A DNA stretch of 64,000 bases from the NCBI GenBank assembly GCA_030549175.1, contig JAUKUA010000008.1:434001-498000 (forward strand). Reading direction: 5' to 3'. Made by a program: the position numbers and the translations under genes. The notes below the pieces were generated by a model. That model saw only the letters and a program-made list of their open reading frames with translations, was not told the DNA's origin and ran no database searches. This document shows, piece by piece, positions 22,077 through 34,081 of the stretch; within the stretch, counting starts at the first letter, position 1, and every line of letters starts with the position of its first letter. This DNA comes from Lasiosphaeris hirsuta (taxonomy: Eukaryota; Ascomycota; Sordariomycetes; Sordariales; Lasiosphaeriaceae).

Positions 22077-23971
22077 ATGGGGTCTACCATACTCGTAGTA
22101 CTAGTAGTAATATTGAAAGGTAGCCTTAGTACCAACTCCACGTCCCGAAGATGTCCCCCACAAACAACGTGTGTATAACAAACAAGACGCGGTCCATAAA
22201 AAAACATAAAACACGTCACCGTGTCTCACATTGACAATGCCGAACGTATCAGTTAGACTGTCGTAATTGTTCGACATAAGTTCCTCTTCTGTCGTAGAGA
22301 TACCAAGCTCCTAAGATTCTCTCAATTCATTCATCGTACCAGCTTTATCTTTCAATACACACGCTCAACCAAGAGATAGCCCATCTCCAAACCCGTCTAG
22401 TCTGTTCGTGACACAATCCGAACAGCTAAAACGCGATATACCCGAACCGGTAGTCGTACTAGAAGGCCCAGAAGGAATGGTATGGTATGTGACGTAGCCA
22501 GACAACGTTACAGTACCTACCAGAAAAAAACGCGACTTTCGCTTAGCTACCAAATCAGTTTTTCTCACGTATCCCAGATACCTACTAGACACAGACACAT
22601 TTAACGCGGTAATAAATTCATTCGGATTCGAAGATTACTTTACAATACAATACGTAAGAGTCATTAAGACGGTACCTCACATTTTTATATGATCGGGGTC
22701 TTCCCTAAAACGAAAAATATAAAGAACGTCTACTACTTTGACATTAGCCGGTATTATCTACAGATCGGTAAAACTCGGAGCCTTATCGTAACGTAGAAAT
22801 ATCTCTATGAAAAGAAGACAGATCTGAACACATCGACGGTAACCTCGTCATCTTAAAAACGGCCTAGGTCATAATATAAGACAACATATAGAAAGATACC
22901 GCCAAAGCTAAAACAAAGGACGACCTTTTTAAAACGTTAAAAGTAGGTATATCATAATAATTCATATGTTTATATACTAACATCAAAGCCTATATAAACG
23001 ATATGTTTTAGGCTGAACGTAAATAATATATCTTACTATAACTAGACGGCTTTTAAAAAATCTTAGAAGAAATAATAGAATAGATAAAAAAAACCTTCAT
23101 AACCTACTATATAAGTACTTTTACATAATAAGGTACGTTACTTAGGTACTTTCTATTAAATATTCTAAGCTTATTATTATCGAAATATGAGATTTCTTTC
23201 TCCTTTCTAAGAAGGCCCTTTCCTAAATTTTAAAATAAAATATTATTAAGTTACTTAAAAAATATCTTTCCTTCGTTTAGGTACTTAAGATCTAAAAATA
23301 AATTTAAGATTTAACGATTATAACCTTAATTATTAACTTTTTCTTTACGAGACTAAAATCACTAATTTTATTTAATCTAATAAGGCTATAGAAAATGATA
23401 TAGGTATAAAGTTTAAGTAATTATTATTATATATAAGGATATTAAAATAGTATATTACTTAATAAGATTAAAAAATATATTATTTTTAATAATATTTTAC
23501 TAAGTAATAACGATATATACTAATATTATAAATAGATTCTAAGATATTAAACTTCTTTTATATATATAAATAAATATAAACTAAAGATAAAAGTTACTAA
23601 ATAAAGATTACTATATATCTACGTTTATAATAAGGATCTAAGAAAATTATATAACAAAATCGATATAGATTAGTTAAAAGGAAACTATATTTTTATCAAA
23701 ATTACTAACCTCTTTTTTATAAAATAAATATTATTAAGAATATTTATCTTAATATAAGATAAATTAAAAGGGTTTTTATTATAAATTAAAAAAAATAAGA
23801 AATTTCTATAGTTATCTAGTCGTTTTTTTTTTAATATATAATAGTCTTAATCTTATTAATCTTAATAGCTAATAAAACAGTTTTTATAATATCTTTTTTC
23901 TTCTATATTATAATAATAATATATATCTTTAACTATAATATATTAAGATAAGATAACTTTATAAAGATATC
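22077..23971 (-). repeat. Repeat E, copy 2 (E2), distal part
   Basis: This was joined to 32427-34081 before B1 inserted, as shown by the ATATC target duplication at both B1 ends. About 22077-22620 is GC-richer and RIP-light and holds a 78-codon minus ORF (22365-22598) with no recognisable domain. About 22700-23966 is extremely AT-rich with only fragmented frames. One minus frame has weak Mutator-like character, too weak to call. There is nothing I can assign to a known gene. Confidence 0.55.
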
Positions 23972-25297
23972 TGTCACACTGGTAGGCTTACCTAGGTCAA
24001 CAGGGTCACTGACCTCCTTGACCGAGCTACATACCAGCGGCACGAACCACACATAAGAAGTATATACCCATTGACCCACGAACATCTATCACGGATCACG
24101 TGGATAAGGGAACTATCATAGAGGATGGCCACAACGTGGCTTAACCTCGGGACACGATCCTACGCGTGACTTATGGCCTATTCAGCTGACACGTAGGTCA
24201 GCGGATTCTCCTAAGCACCCACGGGTTACAATGGAATGCCTAAAACCACTCATAAGCCAGGGTAGCCGTACAACGGATCTCGCCTACGCTAGGTAATATC
24301 ATCAGACTTCAGATTTGTCATAGACAAGCTATTCAACCTCAGTATCGTGGTCAGGGCCTGTATAGCTAGCCTAGACCCTACAGTTGGTCTTTCGAATCAT
24401 GGACCTTCCCGTTATCACTGGCATTCCTTTGGAAGACTTGGAACCTGACGTTCTCCGGAGTCTAGCTTCAGTAGTGACAGGTGGCCGTGACCCCCGCGTG
24501 TGAGTCACGGAGGAAACCGTTGCTGTGACAAACGCTAGCCTTAGGACTTAGTGGCTTGTGGCTAACGTAAGTACTAAGGACGTGAAGGAACACCTGTAGC
24601 AATGGATACCATGCTGCTAGAGCTGTATAGATAAGTACTAATATCGGCCGTGGACCGACGTGTGATAGGCCGGCTTCACTTAGCTTGTAGCTACGGATTT
24701 GTAGGACGCGAGAGACGGGCGGCTAGAAAGGAGATTCGGGACCGACGGGCGGCTAGGAAGATCCTTTAGGTATTTTAGTATCCTTATATCTTATATATAG
24801 CCTTCTATAAGTAGGACCGGTACGTTACGATAGATCCTCGAGAGAAAGAAGCTTCCTAGTTCTCTTTAGACAAACCTAGAAAGATTATTAGCTAAACTTT
24901 AGTGAAGCTAAGGGGTAATATAACCTTATGAACCTTTCTATTTCTTTTAACTTGTAACTATAAAGTATTATGTCTTATCTTCTATTAGATCATTCCATCT
25001 TCCTAAACCTCCTTTTCCTTAGCTCTTTATTACTTTGTATTATAATAGTTAACTTTCTTACCGTTCTATTCTAAACCTTTGAATCGGACCTTGTACTTAT
25101 TAGTCTTACGAAGATTAAGTCCCTGAGTTTATTATGTAAAAGTTCTGAACTAGACTAATAGTAATTATCGGGATAGTTCGTTAAACGGTTAAGTCGAGAG
25201 TTAAAAAAAGGTTAAAGTTTTATAGTTTAACTTTCTATTTAATATCTTACCTTGTGGTTGTTACATCCCAGACCTTCGTAAGCTAGCCTATGTTATA
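23972..25297 (+). repeat. 5' LTR of B1
   Basis: It runs from TGTCACACTGG to TATGTTATA, the original terminal CA having become TA. It has the same length as the 3' LTR. Its outer part (to about 24700) is clearly less mutated than the same part of the 3' LTR, while its inner part is more mutated. Confidence 0.94.
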
Positions 25298-25348
25298 GAT
25301 AATCTTTCTTCTCTAAGAATATCTTTTTTACCCGCCATATCATACGTA

Positions 25349-27748
25349 ATGGCCGGCAACCCCATATTATATTTAGCTATATTCCGTGGTCGGGAAGCTA
25401 AACCTTTCTCCGGAATAGACCTTATAATTTAGGAACCTTCCGAGATAAAAATCTAGACTATCAAGTGATTTTCCATATTTTCTTTAAGTACTAAAACCCT
25501 TATTAAACTCTTATAATAGTTTATTTACCTCCATAATTAAGTTACCGAGGTATATAAGAAACTTTACTTCTTTATAAATAATATGTGTAAAGATAAGAAA
25601 AAGCTCGATTCCCTCACTTTAACATTTACTACCTTGATTACCGATTACTAATTAATAGTATAGTACATTAGGACAAACTAATACGTCCTTAAAAGTACCC
25701 GGTAAGAATTAGAAGCCTTTTATACTACCTTTAGTATCGAGGTTAACTAAAAATTAGCCCAGTTTACTACCTAAATAGCCTAACGTGAAAAATCTCTTAA
25801 CCTTATCGTCATACGTATTAAAGCCTTCTATAAGAAAATTACGAAGTAGAAACTTTAGTAAATACAATAGGTACGGGATTAGAAAGTACGGATTAGGGAA
25901 TAAAACGCTAAGCTTATCCGAGTTAAGGAACTCCTTCGTATCTAAGAAGAAAAATAAGCTCGATAAGACTACTATAACATAAAATTTAGCCACTGGTCTA
26001 CTACAACTTAAAGTTAGCTAAATTTCCTTATAGTACTTTAACAACCGGAAGTATTACGAACTTTAAAGGACTAAGAACTGTTTGACCAGCTTAAGGCCTA
26101 CTCTAATAACCTTATAAAAGAAGTACTCGCCTTAAGGTTAATATAAGTAAGATTTCATGATAAAGAATAGATTATCTAGAGAGTTATAACACGTTCATAG
26201 AAAACCTTATCTATCGAACTCTTATGATAGCCGTCATAACCGTCTAAGAAATCTATCTCTATATAATACTTCGATTAAGACAAAGACCCTCTCTCAGACT
26301 ATAACCTTTAAAGAAGGGCTACCTAAGAAATCTCGGTACGAGCCCGGAAATAGGTCGACAGTATATAAAATTCCGATGTTAAAATAAGAAGTGAAAATAT
26401 AGGAAGAAACTTACTTTCCCGTCATACTAAGACAGGTACTTTACCTCCTTTAAATGGTAGTAACAATAACGACTTAGACGACGACCTCTATCGTATGAGT
26501 CTATCCCCCGGTCCTCCTAGACTACTAGGAAGCTTACCTAGGCCTCCGGGACCTCTAGGACCTTAAGGTCCGAGATCCCAGAGCCTCTTACCTCCACGTG
26601 ACCCTATGGTAATCTTTCTCGACCTTATCCGTACTAACTAGTACTTGATCCGTAATAATACTAATATAATTAAGGAATCCCGTGGTTAAGGTACTGCCAT
26701 AACTATAGTAAAGTCCGAAAAGTATAACGGAAGGGATAAGGCCGAATTCGAGATATGGTAACGCTTCATCAAGGAGTATTTTAATGTTTACGAATAAAGC
26801 TTCCTTAACGATAAGGTTAAAATTAACTTTGTCGGTACTCTTACTAAAGGTACTACCCTCGAAAAGTATCAAAAGAAAGGGACTTAGATCGAAAAGCTTA
26901 GCTTAGTAAATCAGTAGAACAACTATATTACCGCCATAGTAAAACGTTTCCGTGACTTAGTACGATAAGTCAGAGATTATGAAGCTATAAAGGCTCTAAC
27001 TTACGATAAGGACATAAATAAGTATGTAACAAAGCTTTAAGAACTTAATCATATCGTCGACCTTAGTAGGTAGGCTTTATAGTTACTAGTTACTACTACT
27101 GTTCCTAATATGATTATAGACTTAATCTATTTATATATGGAATATCTCCTTCCCGATAACACGGACTTTCTTAAAGTAGTTGTTACGGCCGGTTTGATTC
27201 ATAAGAACAAAATAAGAAACTACGAAATAAACCATAAGGCTAAGTAAGAAAAAGAAGAGTCTACTTCGAATAATAAGGAACGTTCGAAGAAAGATAATAA
27301 CTAAGAGAAAGATAATATCTCTAGCTCTCGCTCCGGTCTAGTAACTGTTAAGAAGCTTAAGAAAGACTTAAAATAGAAGTAATAGGATAAGGAGGATAAA
27401 CCCTCGATATCTACCTAAACTAAATATTAGTAAACCTATAAGGAAGCTACTGCTAGGATAGATACCGTCGAGATTAACAAATATAAAGTAAGTAAGGGAT
27501 GTTACTGTTATAGACATCAAGGCTATAACACTCTCGAATGTTATAATGGGAAAACCGAGGATGGTAAGAACATTTCTAAGTTACCTAGAAAAGTCTCTAG
27601 AGCTAAGACTAAACGGGGAAGGAATGAGGACGAGAATATCTCTTAATAACTATTTAAAAAAGCTAAGGTCTTTATAATAACGGACTATCCTAAGCTTTTT
27701 TCTTATATTGTTAAACTGTCCGATAGTAAAGATATATCAGATTTTTAA
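25349..27748 (+). pseudogene. gag: B1 gag, long form, RIP-broken
   Basis: The ATG lies 51 nt after the LTR (MAGNPILYLA) and the frame stays open, apart from RIP-type stops, for 800 codons to a TAA at 27746. B3 also starts this frame with ATG; B4 has ATA there. In order: about 400 residues with no known domain, including a charged, coiled-coil-like stretch (REQNAKLIRVKELLRIQEEK); a Pro/Gly-rich segment (SPGPPRLLGSLPRPPGP); the typical gag core (KYNGRDKAEFE, then a degraded YQKKGT); and a zinc knuckle near residue 718 whose CX2CX4HX4C spacing is visible although C and H are partly changed to Y. The N-terminal half makes it longer than usual fungal gags. Confidence 0.85.
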
Positions 27749-30700
27749 CCGGCGCTCCGAACCTCGTAGTATCGGAACCCGTGCCTCGATATACTATAAC
27801 CTTTACTAAAAGGTGTACTTATGATAATACGGAGGAACCCTTTTATAAGAAGGTTAAGCGAAACTACGAGCCATATCATAGTATCCGTAAGATTGTTCTT
27901 ATAACTATTGTCTACTACGGATCTAAAGAAATCTCTATCTGAGTACTCTTAGATCTAGAAACCTCTAGCCCGGTTATAAGTAAAGACTTTGTTAAGAAAT
28001 GGAATATCTCTTATATTTATAGAACGATCCCGAAACCCTTAGAAGCCTTTAATAGAACTATTAACCTTAAATTAAGTAAGGAATATACTAAGGAAATCGT
28101 TTTACGGCATTAAGTAGAACACTTTTCTTATATAGTATTCGAAATCTCTCTTCTTAACGTAAAATGTAATATCCTTCTTCTATACTAGTAGCTGTAACAG
28201 TACTAACCGGACTACTTGTAAGACCCTAATATAACGAAAGTAGCCTTTATCTTAGACTATTGTTACTAGAACTATATATCATTCGTAGTCTTAAGAAACA
28301 AAAGCTCTATCGTCAGTGTTATCAAATCTCATATCGTAAAAATCTCCGAAAGATTTAAGGAATTTGTACCTTTAGCGTCTCCTAAAGCGGCCTAACGGCT
28401 ATTAGATTACTAGCTATGGGACTATGTGATTAATATCATTAAAGACGAAAAACTCCTATAGGGACCTTTTTATCCTATGTTACCCTTAGAAAAGAAAATC
28501 CTCCGTAAGTAACTAGACTAAATGCTTAAGGAAGGTAAAATATAGGAGTCAAAGTTACCTTATTCTTTACCTATCTTCTTTATAAACAAAGAAGTATCTA
28601 TGGAAAAGGTAGCTACTAAGGACTCGGAAAACCTCCGTCTTATAGTTAATTATCGGAAGATTAATAAACGAACTATTAAAAACTACTATTTATTACCTCT
28701 TATTACCGAACTCTAAGACGCCTTTGTTAGATTGATTATCTTTATAAAAATAGATTTAAAATCGGGATTTAACTTGATTTGGATGAAAAAGAGACACAAA
28801 TAGAAGATAACGTTTCGAACTTGTTACGGTCTCTTTAAGTTTAACGTAATGTCCTTCGGACTTATTAATGTTTTTACTACCTTTTAAGGTATGATAAATT
28901 ATATCTTTCGAGATCTTATCGATTAAGGCCTCCTATCTTACATTGACGACCTCCTTATTTATATAAGCTCTAAGGAAAAGTACGACAAAATTGTCGTTGA
29001 AGTCTTTAAGTGACTTTAGAAGTATAACCTTGTTATTAACCCCTTTAAATGTATATAGAATACTAAAGAATTGAAATATCTAAGTTATATTATTAGTACT
29101 AAAGATATTATAATATTAAAAGATAAGATAGAATGTATCCTCTTATGGAAGTAGCTAAAATTAGTAAAAGGAGTTTAATAATTTAATAGATTTGTAAACT
29201 TCTATAGGTATTATATTAAGGGCTACTTATATATTACTAAACCACTTACTGATTCTACTAATCTAACCTAAAAGGCCTAGACATGGAATAATTAAATAAA
29301 TATTATATTTAAGGTATTAAAGAAAGCCTTTATTAAAGCTTCTGTCCTAGTTTATTTTAACCCTAATAAACTACCTATTATCAAACTTAATACTTCTAAT
29401 TACGTGTTAGGAGAGATAATGTTATAAAAGTAAGATGACAGTAAGATATATTCTATAGTATTCTACTTAAGAAAGTTAATTCCTATAGAGATTAACTATA
29501 AGATCTATGATAAGGAACTCCTAACGATAATTAATTACTTTTAACGTTAGAAATATTACCTTAAGAAAGTTAAGTATTATATCGAAGTCTTCTCGGACTA
29601 TTATAATCTAAAATACTTCTAGACTACTAAGGTTCTTAACTACCGCTAGGCCCGATAGGCTTAGTAGCTTACTACTTTTAACTTCGTTATTAATTTCCGT
29701 CCTAGTACATAGAATGCTAAGATAGATACTTTCTTACGGCGTGAAAAGTACCTTTCGGAAGGTAGGGATAAAAACTAACCGATAACCTCTGTTTTAAATA
29801 AAAAGTATTTTTTACATTCTAAAGTTCTTACGTTTATACTCTTAAGAACATACCTCTGTAACATTTTAATACTAAAGTAGAACGAAGAATTCTTTAAGTA
29901 AATTAAAGTTACTACTTTTATGGACAAAACGTATTAGAAGGCCCTAGTTTCCCTTAGAAAAGACGTAACTAACGAAGATAGAGGCTTATTTTAATAGACT
30001 TTATAATAAACCTTCCTTTCTTAAATAGATATAGTTCTATCTAGGTTATTATCGATACCTTCATTAAAATAGTACATTTTATTACCTTAAAAGACGATGT
30101 TAAGAAGACAGAAGACTTGATCTTAATCTTTACCTACAAATGTTAAAAATACTATAATATACCTACTAGTATTATCTCTGATCGGAACTCACGGTTTAAC
30201 GTAGGCTTATGGTATAACTTTCTTAAACATATTAGAGTTAAACTAAAGATGTTAACCTCGTTTTATTCCGAAATAGATAGTTAGACTAAACGTCTTAACT
30301 AACATATCGAAGCCTATCTTAGAACCTTCGTTAACTATGAGATAAATAATTAGGACATCTTATTACCTATAACCGAATTTACGTGGAATAACGTTAGATC
30401 GACTTCTACTAGTAGCTTCCCCTTTTACGCTAACTACAGATATTATCCGGCCGTTAATAATCTACCTAACGAATCTATATGTAACCCGTATAACGAAATC
30501 ATGGTATATTAGATAACTACGGTCTACGAGAACCTTTACGAAACCCTTAAGGAGTCTTAAGAACGGATGAAGAAGTATATAGATCGAAAGCGAACGGAAG
30601 TACCTTCCTTTAAAGAAAAGTAACTGGTAATACTTAACACACAGAATATTAAGACTAAGAGACCTTCTAAGAAACTGGACAAGAAGTTACTTAGCCTATT

Positions 30701-31073
30701 TAAAATCTCTAAGGTAGTATCTCCCACGGCTATAAAACTTAAACTCCTAGAGCGTTAGAAAATTTATCTTACTTTTCATGTCTCTTTTATTAAACCTTTC
30801 CGAACCGGCTCTTAGCCGATCTCTGACCTTATTTAGGTCTTAAAGTAAGTAAGAGATGTTTACTTTAAGAAATTTGTAATAAAGGAAATTATGAACTTCC
30901 GTACTAAGAAGAGGGTAGTAAAGTATCTTATTAGATAGGATAGATACTCTAAAGAAAAGGATTGGACTTAGGAACTATATAAATACTTCTCTGACACCTA
31001 GGAACTTTAGGACTTTTACGTTAAGTATCTACATAAGCTAAAAGATCTTAGGGTTATTAACCTAGGGACTTAA
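27742..31073 (+). pseudogene. pol: B1 pol, -1 relative to gag, integrase zinc domain deleted, RIP-broken
   Basis: Pol continues in the -1 frame from the T-run that ends gag (GATTTTTAA). Domains are retropepsin (LLDLETSSPVIS near 27946, with D-S/T-G degraded), RT (about 28560-29150, YIDDLL at 28939), RNase H (about 29330-29750, with YKIYDKELL), and the integrase core (VHFITL; ISDRNSRFN near 30175; Glu changed to Lys in the QTERLNQ block). The chromodomain region follows (KYLIR-D-YSKEKDWT, about 30910-30980). At 29980/29981 about 270 bp present in B4 are missing, which removes the HHCC zinc domain and shifts the frame. Stops elsewhere are RIP-type. Confidence 0.88.
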
Positions 31074-31086
31074 GGCGAGTCTTCTT

Positions 31087-31100
31087 AGAAAGGGAGATAG
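31087..31100 (+). promoter_or_regulatory. Polypurine tract of B1
   Basis: AGAAAGGGAGATAG directly precedes the 3' LTR. B2' and B4 have the equivalent tract at the same place. It would prime plus-strand DNA synthesis. Confidence 0.85.
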
Positions 31101-32426
31101 TGTCATATTAGTAGGCTTATCTAGGTTAATAAGGTTACTAATCTTCTTAACCAAGCTATATACTAACGGTACGAACTATATATAAGAAGTATATACCTAT
31201 TGACCTATGAATATCTATTACAGATTACGTAGATAAGGGAACTATTATAGAGGATAGTTATAACGTGGCTTAACCTCGGGACACGATCTTATACGTAACT
31301 TATGGCCTATTTAGCCGACACGTAGGTCAGCAGATTCTCCTAAGTACCTACAGGTTATAACGGAATATCTAAAACTACTCATAAGCCGGAGTAGCCATAC
31401 AACGGATCTTACTTACGCTAAGTAACGTTATTAGACTTTAGATTTGTTATGGACAAGTTATTTAATCTTAATATCGTAGTTAGGGCCTATATAGCCAGCC
31501 TAGACCTTGTAACTAGTCTTTCGAATCATGGACCTCCCCGTTATTACTAACATTCCTTTGGAAGACTTAGAACCCGACGTTCTCCGGAGTCTAGCTTTAG
31601 TAGTGACAGGTGGCCGTGACTCCCGTGTGTAAGTTATGGAGGGAACCGTTACTGTAACAAACGTTAGCCTTAGGACTTAGCGGCTTGTGGCCAACGTAAG
31701 TACTAAGGACGTAAAGGAATATCTGTAGTAATAGATACTATGTCGTTAGAGTTGTATGGATAAGTACTGATACCGGCCGTGGACCGACGTATGATAGGCC
31801 GGCTTTACTTGGCTTGTAGCTACGGATTTGTAAGGCGTGAGAGACGGGCGGCTAGAAAGGAGATTTGGGACCGACGGGCGGCTAAGAGGATCTTTTAGGT
31901 ATTTTAGTATCTTTGTATCTTATATATAGCCTTCTATAAGTAGGACCGGTACGTTATGATAGATCCTCAAGAGGAAGAAGCTCCCTAGTTCTCTTTGGAC
32001 AAACTTAGAAAGATTATCAGTTGAACTTCAGTGAAGCTAAGGGATAATATAACCTTGTGAACCTTTCTGTTTCTCCGGACTTACAACTGCGAAGTATTGT
32101 GTCTTATCTTCTGTTGGATTATTCCATCTCCTTGAACCTCCTTCTCCCTGGCTCTCTACCACTTTGTATTGTAATAGTTAACTCCCTTACCGTTCTGTTC
32201 TAAACCTCTGAATCGGACCTTGTGCTTATTAGTCTTACGAAGATCAAGTTCCTAAGTTCGTCGTGTGAAAGCTCTGAACTAGACCAATAGTAATTGTCGG
32301 GCTGGTTCGTTAAACGGTTAAGTCGAGAGTTAGGAAAAGGTTAAAGCTCTGTAGTCTGACTCTCCATTTGATATCTCACCTTGTAGTTGTCACACCCCAG
32401 ACCTTCGCGGGCTAGCCTATGTCATA
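31101..32426 (+). repeat. 3' LTR of B1
   Basis: It runs from TGTCATATTAG to TATGTCATA, 1326 bp. Its first (inner) part is strongly RIP-mutated and its last 400 bp or so are nearly clean, the mirror image of the 5' LTR. Confidence 0.94.
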
Positions 32427-34081
32427 ATATCTTTATCTTTTATCTTTAACTTTATCTTTAATATGACTAATAGCTACTTTACTTATGTATAAGAAATATT
32501 AAATAAAATATAAAATATAATATTTATATATTAAATAATATCTAAAGTATAATTTACCTACTAAATATTATTTAAACTATTATTACCTATTATAACTTTT
32601 TTCTTTTAACTAAGCTAAATAAAAAAAGATTAAGACTTTAATATTAACATATTATATAATTTATAAATAAAACTCTTATCTAATTAAATATATATCTTAA
32701 CTTTCTTTCTTACTAACTAATATATAAGAAAATATATATTTATATAGATTAATAACCCCTTATTAAAAAATAAATATATATAATATAAAGTTTATAACTT
32801 TTTACTAGATAATAAGACCTAAGTAAATAAAAAAAGTTAGATATTATCCTTTAATATAATTCTATTAGAATCATATGTTATAAACGAACTCTATATTAAT
32901 ATAAGAAATGGCTAAAAAGTTAAAATCTTAATATAATAAGTTTAAGAACAAATAATATCAAACTATAATTTTATCCTACATATCTTAATCGTATTTATAT
33001 TAATATCGTCACTTTATAATATCTCTAAACTAAGAACTAAGAAAATATAAGAATCCGTACTAACATATATATCTTTAAAAAACTACAAATAGTCCTTATT
33101 ATATAAATACCATTTAATATATTTTATAGTATTAATAATTACTTTAACCTTATAAACAAACTAATAACTAGATATATTAAAGTAATATTTCTATTAAGAA
33201 CTATCTAAGAATCTTTAATCTATTATTAACAGTATAAGAATAGTAAAGAAACGGAACGGTAGTCAGTATAGCCGGAAAAAATTCTAATCTATCAAAAAGA
33301 TAACAAAAGAAGATATTCGATTTTATAATACTTCTACTATATAAGCTCCGATTAATTAGCTAACTATTAATCATATAATAAGTTAAAAAGATGATAGTAA
33401 CAGTTTTGGAACGGGATTAACCTATATATCTAACTAAAAGGAAATATATAACACGAACGTCTACGAAATCAAACCTAAAGATCGTACACTAACGGGAAGA
33501 AAGACATACGGTAAGAAAACTAAAATGATCGTATCAATACCGCCGATAGGAACGTCGTTGATACGACGAAAACCGTACGGTACGATATATAGAACGATAT
33601 AGGCGACAATAGAGACGACGAAAACCTCCTTGCCGGTAACGTAGATAAGGTATAAGAACTGACAAAAAATTCCTAAGGGAACGGTTCACATATAAGGAGT
33701 TGATATAAAAAGAAAAAAAGAATAAGGAGACGGAGGCTAAATGGCCGAGTAGTTAACCGCTTGACCATAGTACGAGAGGTTCGGTTAATATTTTACCGAC
33801 GTGACAAATCGTTCCATGTATGTACCAATTAAAAAAATACCTCACGGAGAACGTACATAGTAGCTACGTAACAATTACGCACTACCCCGTACCCTACAGG
33901 TACTAGCCAACCACGAAGGTTCAATCTCCCGAGTTTAGACGATCGTAATCTCCCACCATCGGATGGAGGCACACAAGTACGCCATCCATCGGATCACACA
34001 CCGTAAACATCCGAGGACATCTCCTATGACACACTACTAGGACAGAGGACATCAGGACATCAACACCAAGGCTATAATATT
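32427..34081 (-). repeat. Repeat E, copy 2 (E2), proximal part
   Basis: The reverse complement of this stretch matches E1. From 34081 leftwards come the GC-rich end with GATGTCCT repeats, the tRNA-like segment and the CGTCGTCT-rich region (about 33540-33640), then AT-rich sequence. Beyond the E1 match (left of about 32950) it is only AT-rich, with no recognisable product. Its right end lies in copia sequence between gag and the missing pol. Confidence 0.65.
33742..33787 (+). other. tRNA-like segment with A and B box in E2
   Basis: TGGCCGAGTAG followed by TTAACC resembles the D-arm/A box of Ser or Leu tRNAs, and GGTTCGGTT at 33779 resembles a B box. The boxes are about 27 bp apart, and no full cloverleaf is possible. 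Confidence 0.4.

Larger units (their letters stand above)
23972..32426 (+). mobile_element. B1: complete B-family Ty3/gypsy retrotransposon
   Basis: Two 1326-bp LTRs flank gag and pol on the plus strand. The 5-bp duplication ATATC lies at 23967-23971 and 32427-32431, and AGAAAGGGAGATAG is a polypurine tract just before the 3' LTR. Pol order is protease, RT, RNase H, integrase, chromodomain (chromovirus). Compared with B4, about 270 bp are deleted from the integrase, so this copy was already defective or became so apart from RIP. Confidence 0.94.

Noticed and set aside
22365..22598. 78-codon minus-strand ORF as a host gene fragment
   Set aside because: It has no recognisable domain and no partner copy to test conservation. 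It lies in a RIP-poor edge of repeat E2, so it is only described there.
25785..25993. Short ORFs on both strands at 25754-25993
   Set aside because: They lie within the long gag frame of B1 in other frames and are shadows of it.
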